Part shown: piece by piece, positions 8,621-16,871 of the stretch | Position numbering within the stretch: the stretch's first letter is position 1 | How the letters are laid out: the number at the start of each line of letters is the position of its first letter | Origin: Lachnospiraceae bacterium | GTDB taxonomy: Bacteria > Bacillota > Clostridia > Lachnospirales > Lachnospiraceae | Length of the DNA: 64,000 nucleotides | Assembly (NCBI GenBank): GCA_910575255.1 | Contig: CAJTEM010000005.1 | Coordinates: forward strand, 1-64,000 | Direction: 5' to 3' | Notes under the pieces: model-generated | The model's input: only the letters and a program-made list of their open reading frames with translations | The model's database searches: none | Told to the model about the DNA's origin: nothing | Program-made: the position numbers and the translations under genes

Positions 8621-8822
8621 GAACAGTAAGGGTTTTGTAGGATTTTTGACTGGTAATTGTCACTTTTTTTTCACAATTTGTACATTTCTTCCGGATATTA
8701 TGATACTATAAGCAAGCCGTATTCTGATTGTCAGACCACGGGGATGCAGGGAAAGCTACTGCTTAGGAAGCAGAGGAGCAGTAACAGTTAAAGTGGATAC
8801 AGGCAGAAAAGGAGGAAGAGTT

Positions 8823-9848
8823 ATGAGAGTGTGGAAGAGAGGTTTGTCTCTGACGTTATGTGCAGGGATGCTGGCGATGCTGATGGCAGGGAATGCGATG
8901 GCAGCCAAAGAAGAGCGGACAAAGATCAGTCAGGTGTCTCTTACGGTGAAATCTTCGATTGAGGCGGGGAATGATAACAGTGATGTGACAGTGGAAGCCG
9001 GGGGAAGCGGTTATATTGTGGATGAAGTTTCGGTAGTGAATGATGAAGGGGAGTGGACCAGCGGTGATGTGCCGAGGGTAGAGATCACCTTAGAAGCCGA
9101 TGATGACCACTATTTTGACACGATGAGTAAGTCAAAGGTCAAGCTTCGGGGAGACGATGCCACTTATGTGACTTCGCATCGGCAGAATGACAAGTCTACC
9201 ATGGTAATCACAGTTAAGCTGGATGCGCTGGAGGGAAGTCTGGAGATCGATTCTGTTGAGTGGGAAGGCGAAGAGAGTCCTGTAGCAAGATGGGAGAGCA
9301 CTGACGGAGCGAAGAGCTATCAGGTACGTCTGTATCGGGGTGAGAAATCCGTGGGTTCTGCAGTGACTACCACGAATGAGTATTATAACTTTGCTTCCAG
9401 CATGAACCGGGAAGGCGAGTATTATTTCAAGGTTCGGGCAGTCAATAGCAATTCGAAGAAAGGCGACTGGTACGAGTCGGATTCCATGTACGTGGATGAG
9501 GATCTGGCAGAGAACTTTAAGAACGGGAATTATTCTGCTGGAAACGGAAGCAGCAATACGGCGAATGCACCCGGATCCAATCAAGGAGGATCCTGGAAGC
9601 GGAATCAAGTCGGCTGGTGGTATGAATATTCGAACGGCACCTACCCGGCGAATGGGTGGCTGCAGATTAGCAACAGATGGTATTGCTTCGATGCATCCGG
9701 ATATATGCGGACCGGATGGATTCAGGCAGGAGATGGAAAGTGGTATTATTGCGATCCCAGAGAGGGCACTAATCAAGGAGCAATGCTTACGAATACCACG
9801 ACGCCGGATGGCTATCGGGTAGATGCGAACGGGGTTTGGGTTCAATAA
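8823..9848 (+). CDS. Secreted cell-wall-binding repeat protein
   Basis: This secreted surface protein has unknown catalytic role, if any. The start is ATG 8823, behind AAAGGAGGAAGAG. Residues 1-28 form a signal peptide ending in GNAMA. A beta-rich domain of about 125 residues follows. Next is a fibronectin-III-like segment (VRLYRGEKSV, EYYFKVRAVN), and the C terminus has aromatic cell-wall-binding repeats (GWLQISNRWYCFD, GWIQAGDGKWYYCD) of the choline/glucan-binding type. It has the same architecture as the protein at the right edge of the window (62917-64000), so the two are paralogs. A 200-base leader precedes it, with a self-complementary ACTGCT...AGCAGT segment, but I could not assign it to a known riboswitch. 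Confidence 0.85.
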   Translation: MRVWKRGLSLTLCAGMLAMLMAGNAMAAKEERTKISQVSLTVKSSIEAGNDNSDVTVEAGGSGYIVDEVSVVNDEGEWTSGDVPRVEITLEADDDHYFDTMSKSKVKLRGDDATYVTSHRQNDKSTMVITVKLDALEGSLEIDSVEWEGEESPVARWESTDGAKSYQVRLYRGEKSVGSAVTTTNEYYNFASSMNREGEYYFKVRAVNSNSKKGDWYESDSMYVDEDLAENFKNGNYSAGNGSSNTANAPGSNQGGSWKRNQVGWWYEYSNGTYPANGWLQISNRWYCFDASGYMRTGWIQAGDGKWYYCDPREGTNQGAMLTNTTTPDGYRVDANGVWVQ

Positions 9849-9871
9849 AGGATATTGTATTTTCGGAATAT

Positions 9872-9896
9872 GGCGCAGCTTTGGCTGCGCCTTTTT
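9872..9896 (+). terminator. Rho-independent terminator of the cell-wall-binding gene
   Basis: GGCGCAGC, loop TTTG, GCTGCGCC, then TTTTT. Confidence 0.9.
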
Positions 9897-9906
9897 GCAG
9901 GTAAAC

Positions 9907-10245
9907 GGTAAACGCAAGCTTTTTGTGATTCGGGAGGCACGCCCTGGAGGAAGGGAGGGAGCCGGGAGATCCGCTCTGAAAAAAGGATTCCCCGGATTGC
10001 TGGTTTCGGATGCAGAAACTCTAAGCTTGCAGGAATCTGCTTAAAACAGGAGCAAAAATGCAGAACTCGCTGCGCTCAGACAGCTGCATTTTTGCTCCTG
10101 ACGCAAATTCCTGCGAGCTAAGAGTTTCTATGCCTCCTGCAAACGCAATCCGGGGAACCCTTTTTTCAGAGCGGATCTCCCGGCTCCCTCCCTTCCTCCA
10201 GGGCTAGACATACCAAAGGCCGATAGTCAAAAGCTTCCGTTTATC
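9907..10245. repeat. Large inverted-repeat element, copy A
   Basis: Two arms of roughly 170 bases are near-complementary along most of their length. The left end GGTAAACGCAAGCTTTT matches the complement of the right end (AAAGCTTCCGTTTATC). Inside, the arms share GCCCTGGAGGAAGGGAGGGA, GAGATCCGCTCTGAAAAAA and CCCCGGATTG, and the centre is a GCAAAAATGCAG.../...CTGCATTTTTGC hairpin at about 10051-10095. There is no coding capacity of its own; open frames across it are by-products. Related copies lie at 31034-31502 and 51634-51939. It is intergenic, downstream of a terminator and upstream of the blaI promoter. Confidence 0.85.
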
Positions 10246-10267
10246 GTGCGTAGGGGGAAATTGAGGC

Positions 10268-10322
10268 TTGACACAAAAGGTCTATTATGATAGACTAATA
10301 AAAGAGGACTATAATTATAGAC
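10268..10322 (+). promoter_or_regulatory. blaI-blaR1 promoter with two palindromic operators
   Basis: The promoter is TTGACA (10268-10273), a 17-base spacer, then TAGACT (10291-10296). Two palindromes overlap or follow it: GTCTATTATGATAGAC (10280-10295) and a site centred on CTATAATTATAG (10309-10320). They share the GTCTAT/ATAGAC half-site, which suggests autoregulation by the BlaI-type repressor encoded next. Confidence 0.7.
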
Positions 10323-10361
10323 CTATCGGGAGACGGATATCTGACTGCGAGGGAGGGGAAG

Positions 10362-10826
10362 ATGGTGAAAGCAGAAAGGGAGACTGTGGGAAATCAATTA
10401 AAGGCAGGGGAAGGACAGGAGAAGGAAGCGGGAGAACAAAGGGCAGAGAAGAGAGCGGGGAAAAGGGCGGAAGAAAAAAGACTGTATGATGGGGAGTACC
10501 GCTTTATGGAACTGGTTTGGGATCATGAGCCGGTTCGTTCGATGGAGCTGGCACGGCTTTGCCTGGAGGTTCTGGGATGGAAGAAATCCACATGCTTTAC
10601 CGTGCTGAAAAAGCTGTCGGAGTGGGGATTTGTGAAGAATGAACGGGCTGTTGTGACATCGCTGGTGAAGAGGGCGGATGTGCAGAAAAAGGAGAGCAGG
10701 TCAGCTGTGGACAGGAATTTTGGAGGCTCGCTGCCAGCATTTGTGGCTGCTTTTTTGTCGGATCGCAGGCTGACAAAGGAGGAAGCGGACGAGATTCGTG
10801 CCATGATTGAGAAAGCGGTGAAATGA
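10362..10826 (+). CDS. BlaI/MecI-family transcriptional repressor
   Basis: This is a winged-helix dimeric repressor whose cleavage or release is controlled by the adjacent M56 sensor. Residues 43-115 match the DNA-binding domain (EYRFMELVWDHEP then WKKSTCFTVLKKLSEWGFV). The C-terminal third is the dimerisation part, including FLSDRRLTKEEADEI. At 154 residues it is longer than usual, because of a highly charged Lys/Glu/Gly-rich N-terminal extension of about 40 residues. The ATG at 10362 has a good GGGAGGGGAAG site, so the extension looks real. The stop overlaps the start of the next gene by four bases (ATGA). The regulated genes may be only this operon; no beta-lactamase is visible nearby. Confidence 0.88.
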   Translation: MVKAERETVGNQLKAGEGQEKEAGEQRAEKRAGKRAEEKRLYDGEYRFMELVWDHEPVRSMELARLCLEVLGWKKSTCFTVLKKLSEWGFVKNERAVVTSLVKRADVQKKESRSAVDRNFGGSLPAFVAAFLSDRRLTKEEADEIRAMIEKAVK

Positions 10827-12508
10827 TGGAAGAAATGATGATCCGGTTATTCAATATGAGCTTTGCCGGCGGATGCACTGCAGGGATAGTGGCGCTGCTG
10901 CGCCTGTTTTTGAGGCGGATGCCGAGGAGTTATTCTTATGCCCTGTGGCTGGTGGTATTATTCCGGTTTCTGTGTCCGGTTACCTTTACCTCCTCTTTGT
11001 CCTGGTTCCCGGTGAATCCGGAGCCCATGAGGCAGGAGATCATCTATCAGGAGAATCCGTCGATTGATACGGGGGTAATCTGGGTGGACCGGGTAGTGAA
11101 TCATGGCATGAGTGAGAGTCTGGCTGTGGAGAACCCGGAAAATTCGATCAATCCGATTCAGGTCTGGCTGTCTGCTGGTTTTGTAATATGGGGGATGGGT
11201 TTCTTTGCTTTTACCGGGTATTATTTCTGGCAGTGGATACGGCTGCGGCGAAGCCTGGCGACAGCAGTACAAGGGGATTCGCAGCCATCCGCCGAAAGCC
11301 AGGAGAAGGGGACAGGACGAACAGGAAACAAGATTCCGGTATGGGAGTCTGACCGGATTGGGGGAGCCTTTGTGTCAGGGCTTTTGCGTCCGGCGATTTA
11401 TCTTCCGGCCGGGCTTTCGGGAAAAGGCCGGGAATACATTTTGTGCCATGAACGGATTCATGTAAGAAGGGGAGATTATCTGGTAAGGCTGCTGGGGCTT
11501 GGCATGGTGGCAGTGCACTGGTTCAATCCTCTGGCATGGCTGGCATTCCGGCTGATGTGCACAGACATGGAGATGTCTTGTGATGAGAAGGTATTACAGA
11601 TCATTGGTGAGGAAATGCGGGAGAGTTATTCCCGGGTGTTGCTGGCGGAAGCGGAAAAACAAAGCAGAGCGGTTCTTCCGCCGGCATTTGGAAGGAGCGA
11701 TACCTACCTGCGGATACGGAATATTTTGCATTGCCGGAAACCGGGGCATATCCTGACCTGGGGAATGATATTTTTACTCGCGGCAGCCGGAATCGGACTG
11801 ATAACCAACCCGGTCAGGGAAAAGGGGATACGAGATAAAGAAGCGGAATCCGTATCCATTATCGGAGGGGCAGATGGTCCTACCAGCATCTTCCTGGCGG
11901 GAAAAGTAGCGGGAAGCGAAAGGAACATGGTCTGGCAAAGAGATCTGCCAGATCCGGAGTGGCTGTCATCTGTCATGCTGATACAGAAAGCCGGAAACGG
12001 AGAGGACTCTGGACAGACGGAGTCTTTGGGGATAAAAAAAACCGAGGTGTTTCTTGACTTTGCATCGGAGAATTCTCTGATTTTCCATGGGGATTTTGGA
12101 TTGTTTTCTTTTAACAGAGAGGAGAACGGAAGCTGGAAACAACAGATATTTATCAAAGATGTGAATACCGCCTCTGAGCTGTCAGAAGCACTGGGAGCCA
12201 CAATTCCTCCCGGGCAGGAAATGAGCCGTGATAAGATTCACCCGGAGGACAGCTTTCGGTTGACGGGCTTTCGGGAAGGACCGGATAGCCGGCCAGACTG
12301 TCAGGTCAGGGAATACGCGGCAGCGAAAATGTCCGACGGCCGGATCGCTGTGCTGGGTGCTGTCCTCCCGGAGGGGGAGGATGGCAGGCTGCTGGATTTG
12401 TTTTATGGGTATTATGAGCCGTCAAAGCAGGTGATGACTCAGGTCTTTCTGTTTCAGGGAGATGGCCAGGAGCGGATAAACCTGAAGGGCGAGATCCGGT
12501 TACCGTGA
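10823..12508 (+). CDS. BlaR1-type M56 family membrane metallopeptidase
   Basis: This membrane-embedded zinc protease senses an envelope signal and triggers loss of BlaI repression. It has 561 residues. Several hydrophobic segments lie in the first 330 residues. The zinc motif HERIH is near residue 214 in ILCHERIHVRRGDYL, followed by the third-ligand region DMEMSCDEKVL. A last helix sits near 310-328. Beyond it is an extracellular domain of about 230 residues that does not look like a penicillin-binding sensor domain. It begins with SIIGGADGPTSIFLAGK. The ligand is therefore unlikely to be simply a beta-lactam. The gene is translationally coupled to blaI. Confidence 0.88.
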   Translation: MMEEMMIRLFNMSFAGGCTAGIVALLRLFLRRMPRSYSYALWLVVLFRFLCPVTFTSSLSWFPVNPEPMRQEIIYQENPSIDTGVIWVDRVVNHGMSESLAVENPENSINPIQVWLSAGFVIWGMGFFAFTGYYFWQWIRLRRSLATAVQGDSQPSAESQEKGTGRTGNKIPVWESDRIGGAFVSGLLRPAIYLPAGLSGKGREYILCHERIHVRRGDYLVRLLGLGMVAVHWFNPLAWLAFRLMCTDMEMSCDEKVLQIIGEEMRESYSRVLLAEAEKQSRAVLPPAFGRSDTYLRIRNILHCRKPGHILTWGMIFLLAAAGIGLITNPVREKGIRDKEAESVSIIGGADGPTSIFLAGKVAGSERNMVWQRDLPDPEWLSSVMLIQKAGNGEDSGQTESLGIKKTEVFLDFASENSLIFHGDFGLFSFNREENGSWKQQIFIKDVNTASELSEALGATIPPGQEMSRDKIHPEDSFRLTGFREGPDSRPDCQVREYAAAKMSDGRIAVLGAVLPEGEDGRLLDLFYGYYEPSKQVMTQVFLFQGDGQERINLKGEIRLP

Positions 12509-12526
12509 TTTCACAGATTATTTTTC

Positions 12527-12555
12527 TTGACAGCGGCTCCGGAATCTGATAGTAT
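12527..12555 (+). promoter_or_regulatory. Sigma-A promoter of the metK leader
   Basis: TTGACA, a 17-base spacer, then TAGTAT, about 40 bases upstream of the S-box. Confidence 0.8.
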
Positions 12556-12598
12556 ATTTTTGATAACAAGAAATAACAATTGAAAAGTGCGTATTATC

Positions 12599-12713
12599 CC
12601 TTATTCAGAGTGATGGAGATACAAAGGATCTGTGAAGTCACGGCAACCCCGGGCAGAGCGCTTACAGGAGTGTTCGGAAGGTGCCAACCTGAGCGAGAAA
12701 TCGAGCAATAAGA
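12599..12713 (+). promoter_or_regulatory. SAM-I (S-box) riboswitch
   Basis: The conserved core is easy to follow: TTATTCAGAGTGATGGAG, then GAAGTCACGGCAACC, then GGAAGGTGCCAACCTGAGC, closed by AATAAG pairing with CTTATT as P1. S-adenosylmethionine binding should favour the terminator at 12737 and shut off metK, giving product feedback. Confidence 0.95.
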
Positions 12714-12736
12714 GGATTTGATGTGCAAAGAATATC

Positions 12737-12771
12737 AAGTCCGCAGTATGATTGCTACGGACTTTTCTTTT
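12737..12771 (+). terminator. Riboswitch expression-platform terminator
   Basis: AAGTCCG...CGGACTT followed by TTCTTTT, 68 bases before the metK start. Confidence 0.85.
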
Positions 12772-12838
12772 GTCCGGATCTTCGGGCCAACCGGAATCCG
12801 TGAGGGGCACTATATTACTATACAAGGAGGAAGAATCA

Positions 12839-14029
12839 GTGGAGAAATTATTATTTACGTCAGAGTCTGTGACAGAGGGACATCCGGATAAGATGTGCGA
12901 CGCAATTTCAGATGCGGTATTGGATGCTTTGATGGAACAGGATCCCATGAGCCGTGTGGCATGTGAGACTTGTACCACGACCGGTCTGGTTCTGGTGATG
13001 GGTGAGATCACCACCAAGGGCTATGTGGATATCCAGAAGATTGTCCGCGATACGGTCAGGGAGATCGGGTATGACAGCGCAGATTATGGATTTGACTGCA
13101 ACACCTGCGGTGTGATTGTGGCACTGGATGAACAATCCGGAGATATTGCCATGGGTGTGGACAAGGCTCTGGAAGCGAAAGAGAACCGTATGAGTGAGAA
13201 TGAGCTGGCAGCGATTGGCGCCGGAGATCAGGGGATGATGTTCGGCTATGCAAGTAATGAGACGGAAGGGTATATGCCCTATCCGATCGCATTGGCTCAT
13301 AAGCTGGCGCGTCGTCTGACAGAGGTGCGTAAGAACGGAACGCTTCCCTATCTCCGTCCGGACGGGAAGAGTCAGGTGACCGTGGAATATGACGAGAACG
13401 GCAAGCCTCTGCGCCTGGAGGCTGTGGTTCTTTCCACTCAGCATGATGCGGATGTGGAGCAGGAACAGATCCAAAAAGATGTGAAGAAGTACATTTTTGA
13501 CGAAGTGATTCCGGCGCATATGATTGATGAATATACCAAGTTTTATGTGAATCCTACCGGGCGGTTTGTGATCGGAGGACCTCACGGGGACAGCGGACTG
13601 ACAGGGAGGAAGATCATTGTGGATACTTATGGCGGATATGCACGTCATGGCGGCGGAGCATTTTCCGGCAAGGACTGCACAAAGGTGGACCGCTCGGCAG
13701 CATATGCGGCACGCTATGCAGCCAAGAATCTGGTAGCTGCGGGATTGGCAGATAAATGTGAGATTCAGCTTTCCTATGCGATCGGCGTAGCCTATCCCAC
13801 TTCCATTATGGTAGATACTTTTGGAACCGGAAAGCTGAGCAACGAGAAGTTGGTAGAGATCATCCGTGAGAATTTTGATCTGCGTCCGGCAGGAATCATT
13901 AAGATGCTGGATCTAAGGAGACCGATCTATCGTCAGACCGCAGCATATGGACATTTTGGGAGAACGGATCTGGATCTGCCCTGGGAGCGGCTGGATAAGA
14001 CAGAGATTTTGAAAAAATATTTGGGATAA
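12839..14029 (+). CDS. metK: S-adenosylmethionine synthetase MetK
   Basis: It makes S-adenosylmethionine from methionine and ATP in the cytoplasm. It has 396 residues, the normal length. The start is GTG at 12839, behind AAGGAGGAAGAATCA; an upstream in-frame ATG at 12752 lies inside the riboswitch terminator and is not used. Motifs are [12 protein letters not shown] at the N terminus, [12 protein letters not shown] in the middle (ATP site) and [19 protein letters not shown] (phosphate loop). The C terminus has [13 protein letters not shown]. Control by the SAM-I riboswitch directly upstream agrees with the assignment. Confidence 0.97.
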   Translation: MEKLLFTSESVTEGHPDKMCDAISDAVLDALMEQDPMSRVACETCTTTGLVLVMGEITTKGYVDIQKIVRDTVREIGYDSADYGFDCNTCGVIVALDEQSGDIAMGVDKALEAKENRMSENELAAIGAGDQGMMFGYASNETEGYMPYPIALAHKLARRLTEVRKNGTLPYLRPDGKSQVTVEYDENGKPLRLEAVVLSTQHDADVEQEQIQKDVKKYIFDEVIPAHMIDEYTKFYVNPTGRFVIGGPHGDSGLTGRKIIVDTYGGYARHGGGAFSGKDCTKVDRSAAYAARYAAKNLVAAGLADKCEIQLSYAIGVAYPTSIMVDTFGTGKLSNEKLVEIIRENFDLRPAGIIKMLDLRRPIYRQTAAYGHFGRTDLDLPWERLDKTEILKKYLG

Positions 14030-14035
14030 CGGCAT

Positions 14036-14070
14036 GCCGGAGCCTGTAATAAGATGCAGGCTCCGGCTTT
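14036..14070 (+). terminator. Probable terminator after metK
   Basis: GCCGGAGCCTG pairs with CAGGCTCCGGC. The T run is short (TTT), so efficiency is uncertain. Confidence 0.65.
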
Positions 14071-14185
14071 GTGGTGTGCCCGGCTGGCGCACGTTCTGGC
14101 GGCGATGTCGGCTTTTGCTAAGGGATGATAGCGGAGTGAACATTGCGGTTAAGGAAAACGTAAGACAACGTAAGAGGGGAACAGC

Positions 14186-14213
14186 TTGTATTTGTCAGAT
14201 AATTGGATATAAT
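14186..14213 (+). promoter_or_regulatory. Putative promoter of the structured leader before 14459
   Basis: TTGTAT, a 16-base spacer, then TATAAT. Transcription from here would give a leader of about 240 bases. Confidence 0.55.
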
Positions 14214-14222
14214 TACTATGAA

Positions 14223-14369
14223 AGCTCAGCGCTCCGACGCTGAGCTGTGCGAAAACGGGGTCACGAAGTGACATCTTCCGCTTACGTTTTCTGCACATCA
14301 GCCGGAGGCTCACAGTAAATCCCCTTTTATTCCTGGTGGTGCCTGATGGAAGCATGGGGATTTACTGTG
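14223..14369 (+). other. Unassigned structured leader with three stems
   Basis: Three stems stand out. AGCTCAGCG/CGCTGAGCT is at 14223-14246. GTGCGAAAACG pairs with CGTTTTC(T)GCAC (14247-14295) and encloses a GTCAC-GAA-GTGAC hairpin. CACAGTAAATCCCC pairs with GGGGATTTACTGTG (14311-14369). An alternative outer pairing exists between GAAAACGTAAG (14154) and CTTACGTTTTC (14281). It matches no riboswitch class I recognise. It may be a regulatory leader or an inverted-repeat element that landed in the promoter region. Confidence 0.5.
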
Positions 14370-14458
14370 AAATGGAAAGAGTACCTTCGGAAGCATAAGT
14401 GCAAATCGGCAAACGGCTTTTGAGAGTACTCAAGACGGAAAAGGAGGCAGAAAGATTC

Positions 14459-16183
14459 ATGAGAAAATATCCGATTGGACGAATGATGACAGTTCTGGCG
14501 CTGGCAGCGCTTTTGACAGGAATGAACGGAACGAGCGTGTTGGCAGAGCCGGAAGGGACCGCGCAGGAGGCGCAGCAGGCAAAGCCGGCTCCTACGGAAT
14601 TTGCCCATATTATGAGCTGCGCGATTGAAGGGGGTAATCAGATCGCCATCCGGGGGCAGATGGAGGGAACGTGGTCAGACCCGGCTTACTATGATAATTA
14701 TCTGTATCTGTTTGAGCTTCAGCCCTATCAGGATACGCTTGAGGGCAGGAACGATTATTGCGGATGGATTACCAAGGGAGATGCCTTGTCCTTTGATATT
14801 GCCCTGAATCTGGGGACAGAGCAGAACCGCCTGTATTCCCGCTTTGTGGTGGCGGTGTATGATGGGGAGAAGTATACGCAGGTCAGCAACACGGCCTATG
14901 TTACGAATCCGGAGGTTCTGGCAAAGCACACGGATGCTTACCGGACAGCGCAGAATAAAAAGGGGTTGCTGATTCAGAATACAGACAGCATGGTGGCGGA
15001 TGCCTTTGAGCTGGGAGTGAATCATGTGATTGTCAATATTCCTTTCCACCATATCCTGGGGCAGGGAATTGATTATACTTATGACGGTAAGAGCTATAGT
15101 TTTAGCCGTGAGGTGTTGGAGAATCTGGATTACACCATTCGACGCATGTCAGAGAAAAGCATGACAGTGACGGCTGTGATCTTAAACGGCTGGAATGACA
15201 GTACTCCACAGCTGGTCTACCCGGGAGTGACGAAGCAGCCGGCTGACCAGGTATTTTATTATGGTTTTAATGCCTCTACAAAAGAGGGGTACGAGACGAT
15301 CAAAGCGATCGCTTCTTTCCTGGCAGAGCGGTACAGCAGCCTGTCCTCACCGTACGGAAAGGTATCGAACTGGATTATCGGCAATGAGATTAACAACCAG
15401 CAGTGGAATTACGTAGGGCCTATGGGGATTGACCGGTATGTAAAGGAATATGAGCGGGCGTTCCGGGTATTCTATACGGCAATCCGCAGCACCAACCAGA
15501 ATGACCGTCTGTTTTTCTCAACGGACTATAACTGGAATCATGAGGCGAACGGAACCACTAAATATAATGCAAAGGATATCGTGGATCGTTTTGCGGACAT
15601 GACCGGGGCCGGCGGAGCCATGGACTGGGGACTGGCTTACCATCCCTATTCGATTCCTTTGACAGAGCCGGAATTCTGGGACGATGATCAGACAGGACTC
15701 ATCAAAAACGATGCGAGTTCACCGGTAGTGAATCTGAAGAATCTGAATGTGCTGACGGATTATATGCAGAATGGCGCATTACTGGGAAGAGACGGAAAGG
15801 TACGCCATATCATTCTTTCCGAGCAGGGGTTTACGTCTACGAGTGCAACCCGCGGAGAGAATCATGACCTGCAGGCAGCAGCGATTGCTTATGCCTACTA
15901 TGTGGCAGACAGTAACCCCTATATCGATGCCTTTATTATGAGCAGGCAGGTAGATGCGCCTTCTGAGGCAGCGGCATCTCAGACCTTCGGATTGTGGAAA
16001 TGTGATATGAGCAAGCCCAATGATATTGTGCCGACCATGCGGAAGAAATCATGGTCTGTATATAAGAATATCGATAACCGGAAGACGACTCTCGAGACGA
16101 CAGAGTTTGCGAAATCGATCATCGGGATTGAGAGATGGAGTGATGTGATCCCGAACTTCCGCTGGAGATCGCAGGAAAAGTAA
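14459..16183 (+). CDS. Secreted glycoside-hydrolase-like protein (probably DUF5722 family)
   Basis: This is an exported protein of 574 residues with a signal peptide (residues 1-29, ending SVLA). The start is ATG 14459, behind AAGGAGG. An N-terminal beta-sandwich of about 120 residues is followed by a region that reads like a TIM barrel. GNEINNQ places a glutamate at residue 310, and ILSEQGFTS places another at residue 455. That Asn-Glu then Glu pattern is typical of retaining clan GH-A glycosidases. Family knowledge is limited: I believe these proteins are listed as DUF5722, of unproven function. A carbohydrate-active role is inferred from the motif layout. The gene stands alone behind a structured leader. 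Confidence 0.7.
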   Translation: MRKYPIGRMMTVLALAALLTGMNGTSVLAEPEGTAQEAQQAKPAPTEFAHIMSCAIEGGNQIAIRGQMEGTWSDPAYYDNYLYLFELQPYQDTLEGRNDYCGWITKGDALSFDIALNLGTEQNRLYSRFVVAVYDGEKYTQVSNTAYVTNPEVLAKHTDAYRTAQNKKGLLIQNTDSMVADAFELGVNHVIVNIPFHHILGQGIDYTYDGKSYSFSREVLENLDYTIRRMSEKSMTVTAVILNGWNDSTPQLVYPGVTKQPADQVFYYGFNASTKEGYETIKAIASFLAERYSSLSSPYGKVSNWIIGNEINNQQWNYVGPMGIDRYVKEYERAFRVFYTAIRSTNQNDRLFFSTDYNWNHEANGTTKYNAKDIVDRFADMTGAGGAMDWGLAYHPYSIPLTEPEFWDDDQTGLIKNDASSPVVNLKNLNVLTDYMQNGALLGRDGKVRHIILSEQGFTSTSATRGENHDLQAAAIAYAYYVADSNPYIDAFIMSRQVDAPSEAAASQTFGLWKCDMSKPNDIVPTMRKKSWSVYKNIDNRKTTLETTEFAKSIIGIERWSDVIPNFRWRSQEK

Positions 16184-16289
16184 CAGGGAATCCTATGTTT
16201 TTTCACATTGACTCTTTTTAAAAAGCAGTTAGCGTGGTATACTGGTTTTTGAAAAATGCAAATGCAATGTCAGGGGTTGACATACGATC

Positions 16290-16805
16290 ATGAACGACAG
16301 AAAACGTAATGCAGGCAGAAGGGTAGCCTTGTACGGAATGCTGATCGCACTGGCCTTTGTGTTCAGTTATGTGGAGGCGATGATTCCGCTGCCGGTATTT
16401 GTGCCCGGAATGAAGCTGGGTTTGGCGAACCTAGTCAGTGTGGCAGGCCTGTATAGTGTGGGACTGGCAGGAACGGCATTGGTAGCCATGGTGAGAATCG
16501 TGCTGGTCGGCTTTACCTTTGGGAATACGTTCAGCATGCTGTATGGCCTTGCCGGAGGGACGGCCAGCATGGCAGTCATGATCCTTGCCAGAAAAAGCGG
16601 CTGGTTCAGCCCGGTAGGTGTCAGCATTTTGGGCGGGATTTTCCATAATGCGGGGCAGTTGATTATAGCAGCGTTTGTAGTCCGGACAACCGGAGTGTTT
16701 GTCTATTTTCCGGCGCTGCTGGCATCAGGAGTGGTAACCGGTACCGTGATCGGGCTTCTGGGCGGATGGATTGTGGAGCGGATCCGGCCGATGATCCGGC
16801 AGTAA
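16290..16805 (+). CDS. Gx transporter family protein (HepS component I-like membrane protein)
   Basis: This small integral membrane protein has 171 residues and about five hydrophobic segments rich in Gly and Ala. FVPGMKLGLANLVSV near residue 30 and GGIFHNAGQLIIAA near residue 112 match the family annotated as heptaprenyl diphosphate synthase component I or Gx transporter, which resembles ECF-transporter substrate-binding subunits. True prenyl synthase activity is unlikely. In related genomes this gene is often near apbE (here at 18690), but galT is interposed in this window. The substrate is unknown. Confidence 0.8.
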   Translation: MNDRKRNAGRRVALYGMLIALAFVFSYVEAMIPLPVFVPGMKLGLANLVSVAGLYSVGLAGTALVAMVRIVLVGFTFGNTFSMLYGLAGGTASMAVMILARKSGWFSPVGVSILGGIFHNAGQLIIAAFVVRTTGVFVYFPALLASGVVTGTVIGLLGGWIVERIRPMIRQ

Positions 16806-16871
16806 CTGCGGCTTGCTGTTGACTTCGGCATTTGCTAAAGGCATTAGGAGACTGAGGAAGCGGGAGGACAG

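Noticed and set aside
8711-8800. Possible cyclic-di-GMP (GEMM) riboswitch before the cell-wall-binding gene
   Set aside because: CGGGGATGCAGGGAAAGCTACTG loosely recalls part of the motif, but the GGCAAACC half is missing and the spacing is wrong.
9823-10044. Open frame running into repeat copy A
   Set aside because: It overlaps the end of a real gene, crosses its terminator and lies in the inverted repeat.
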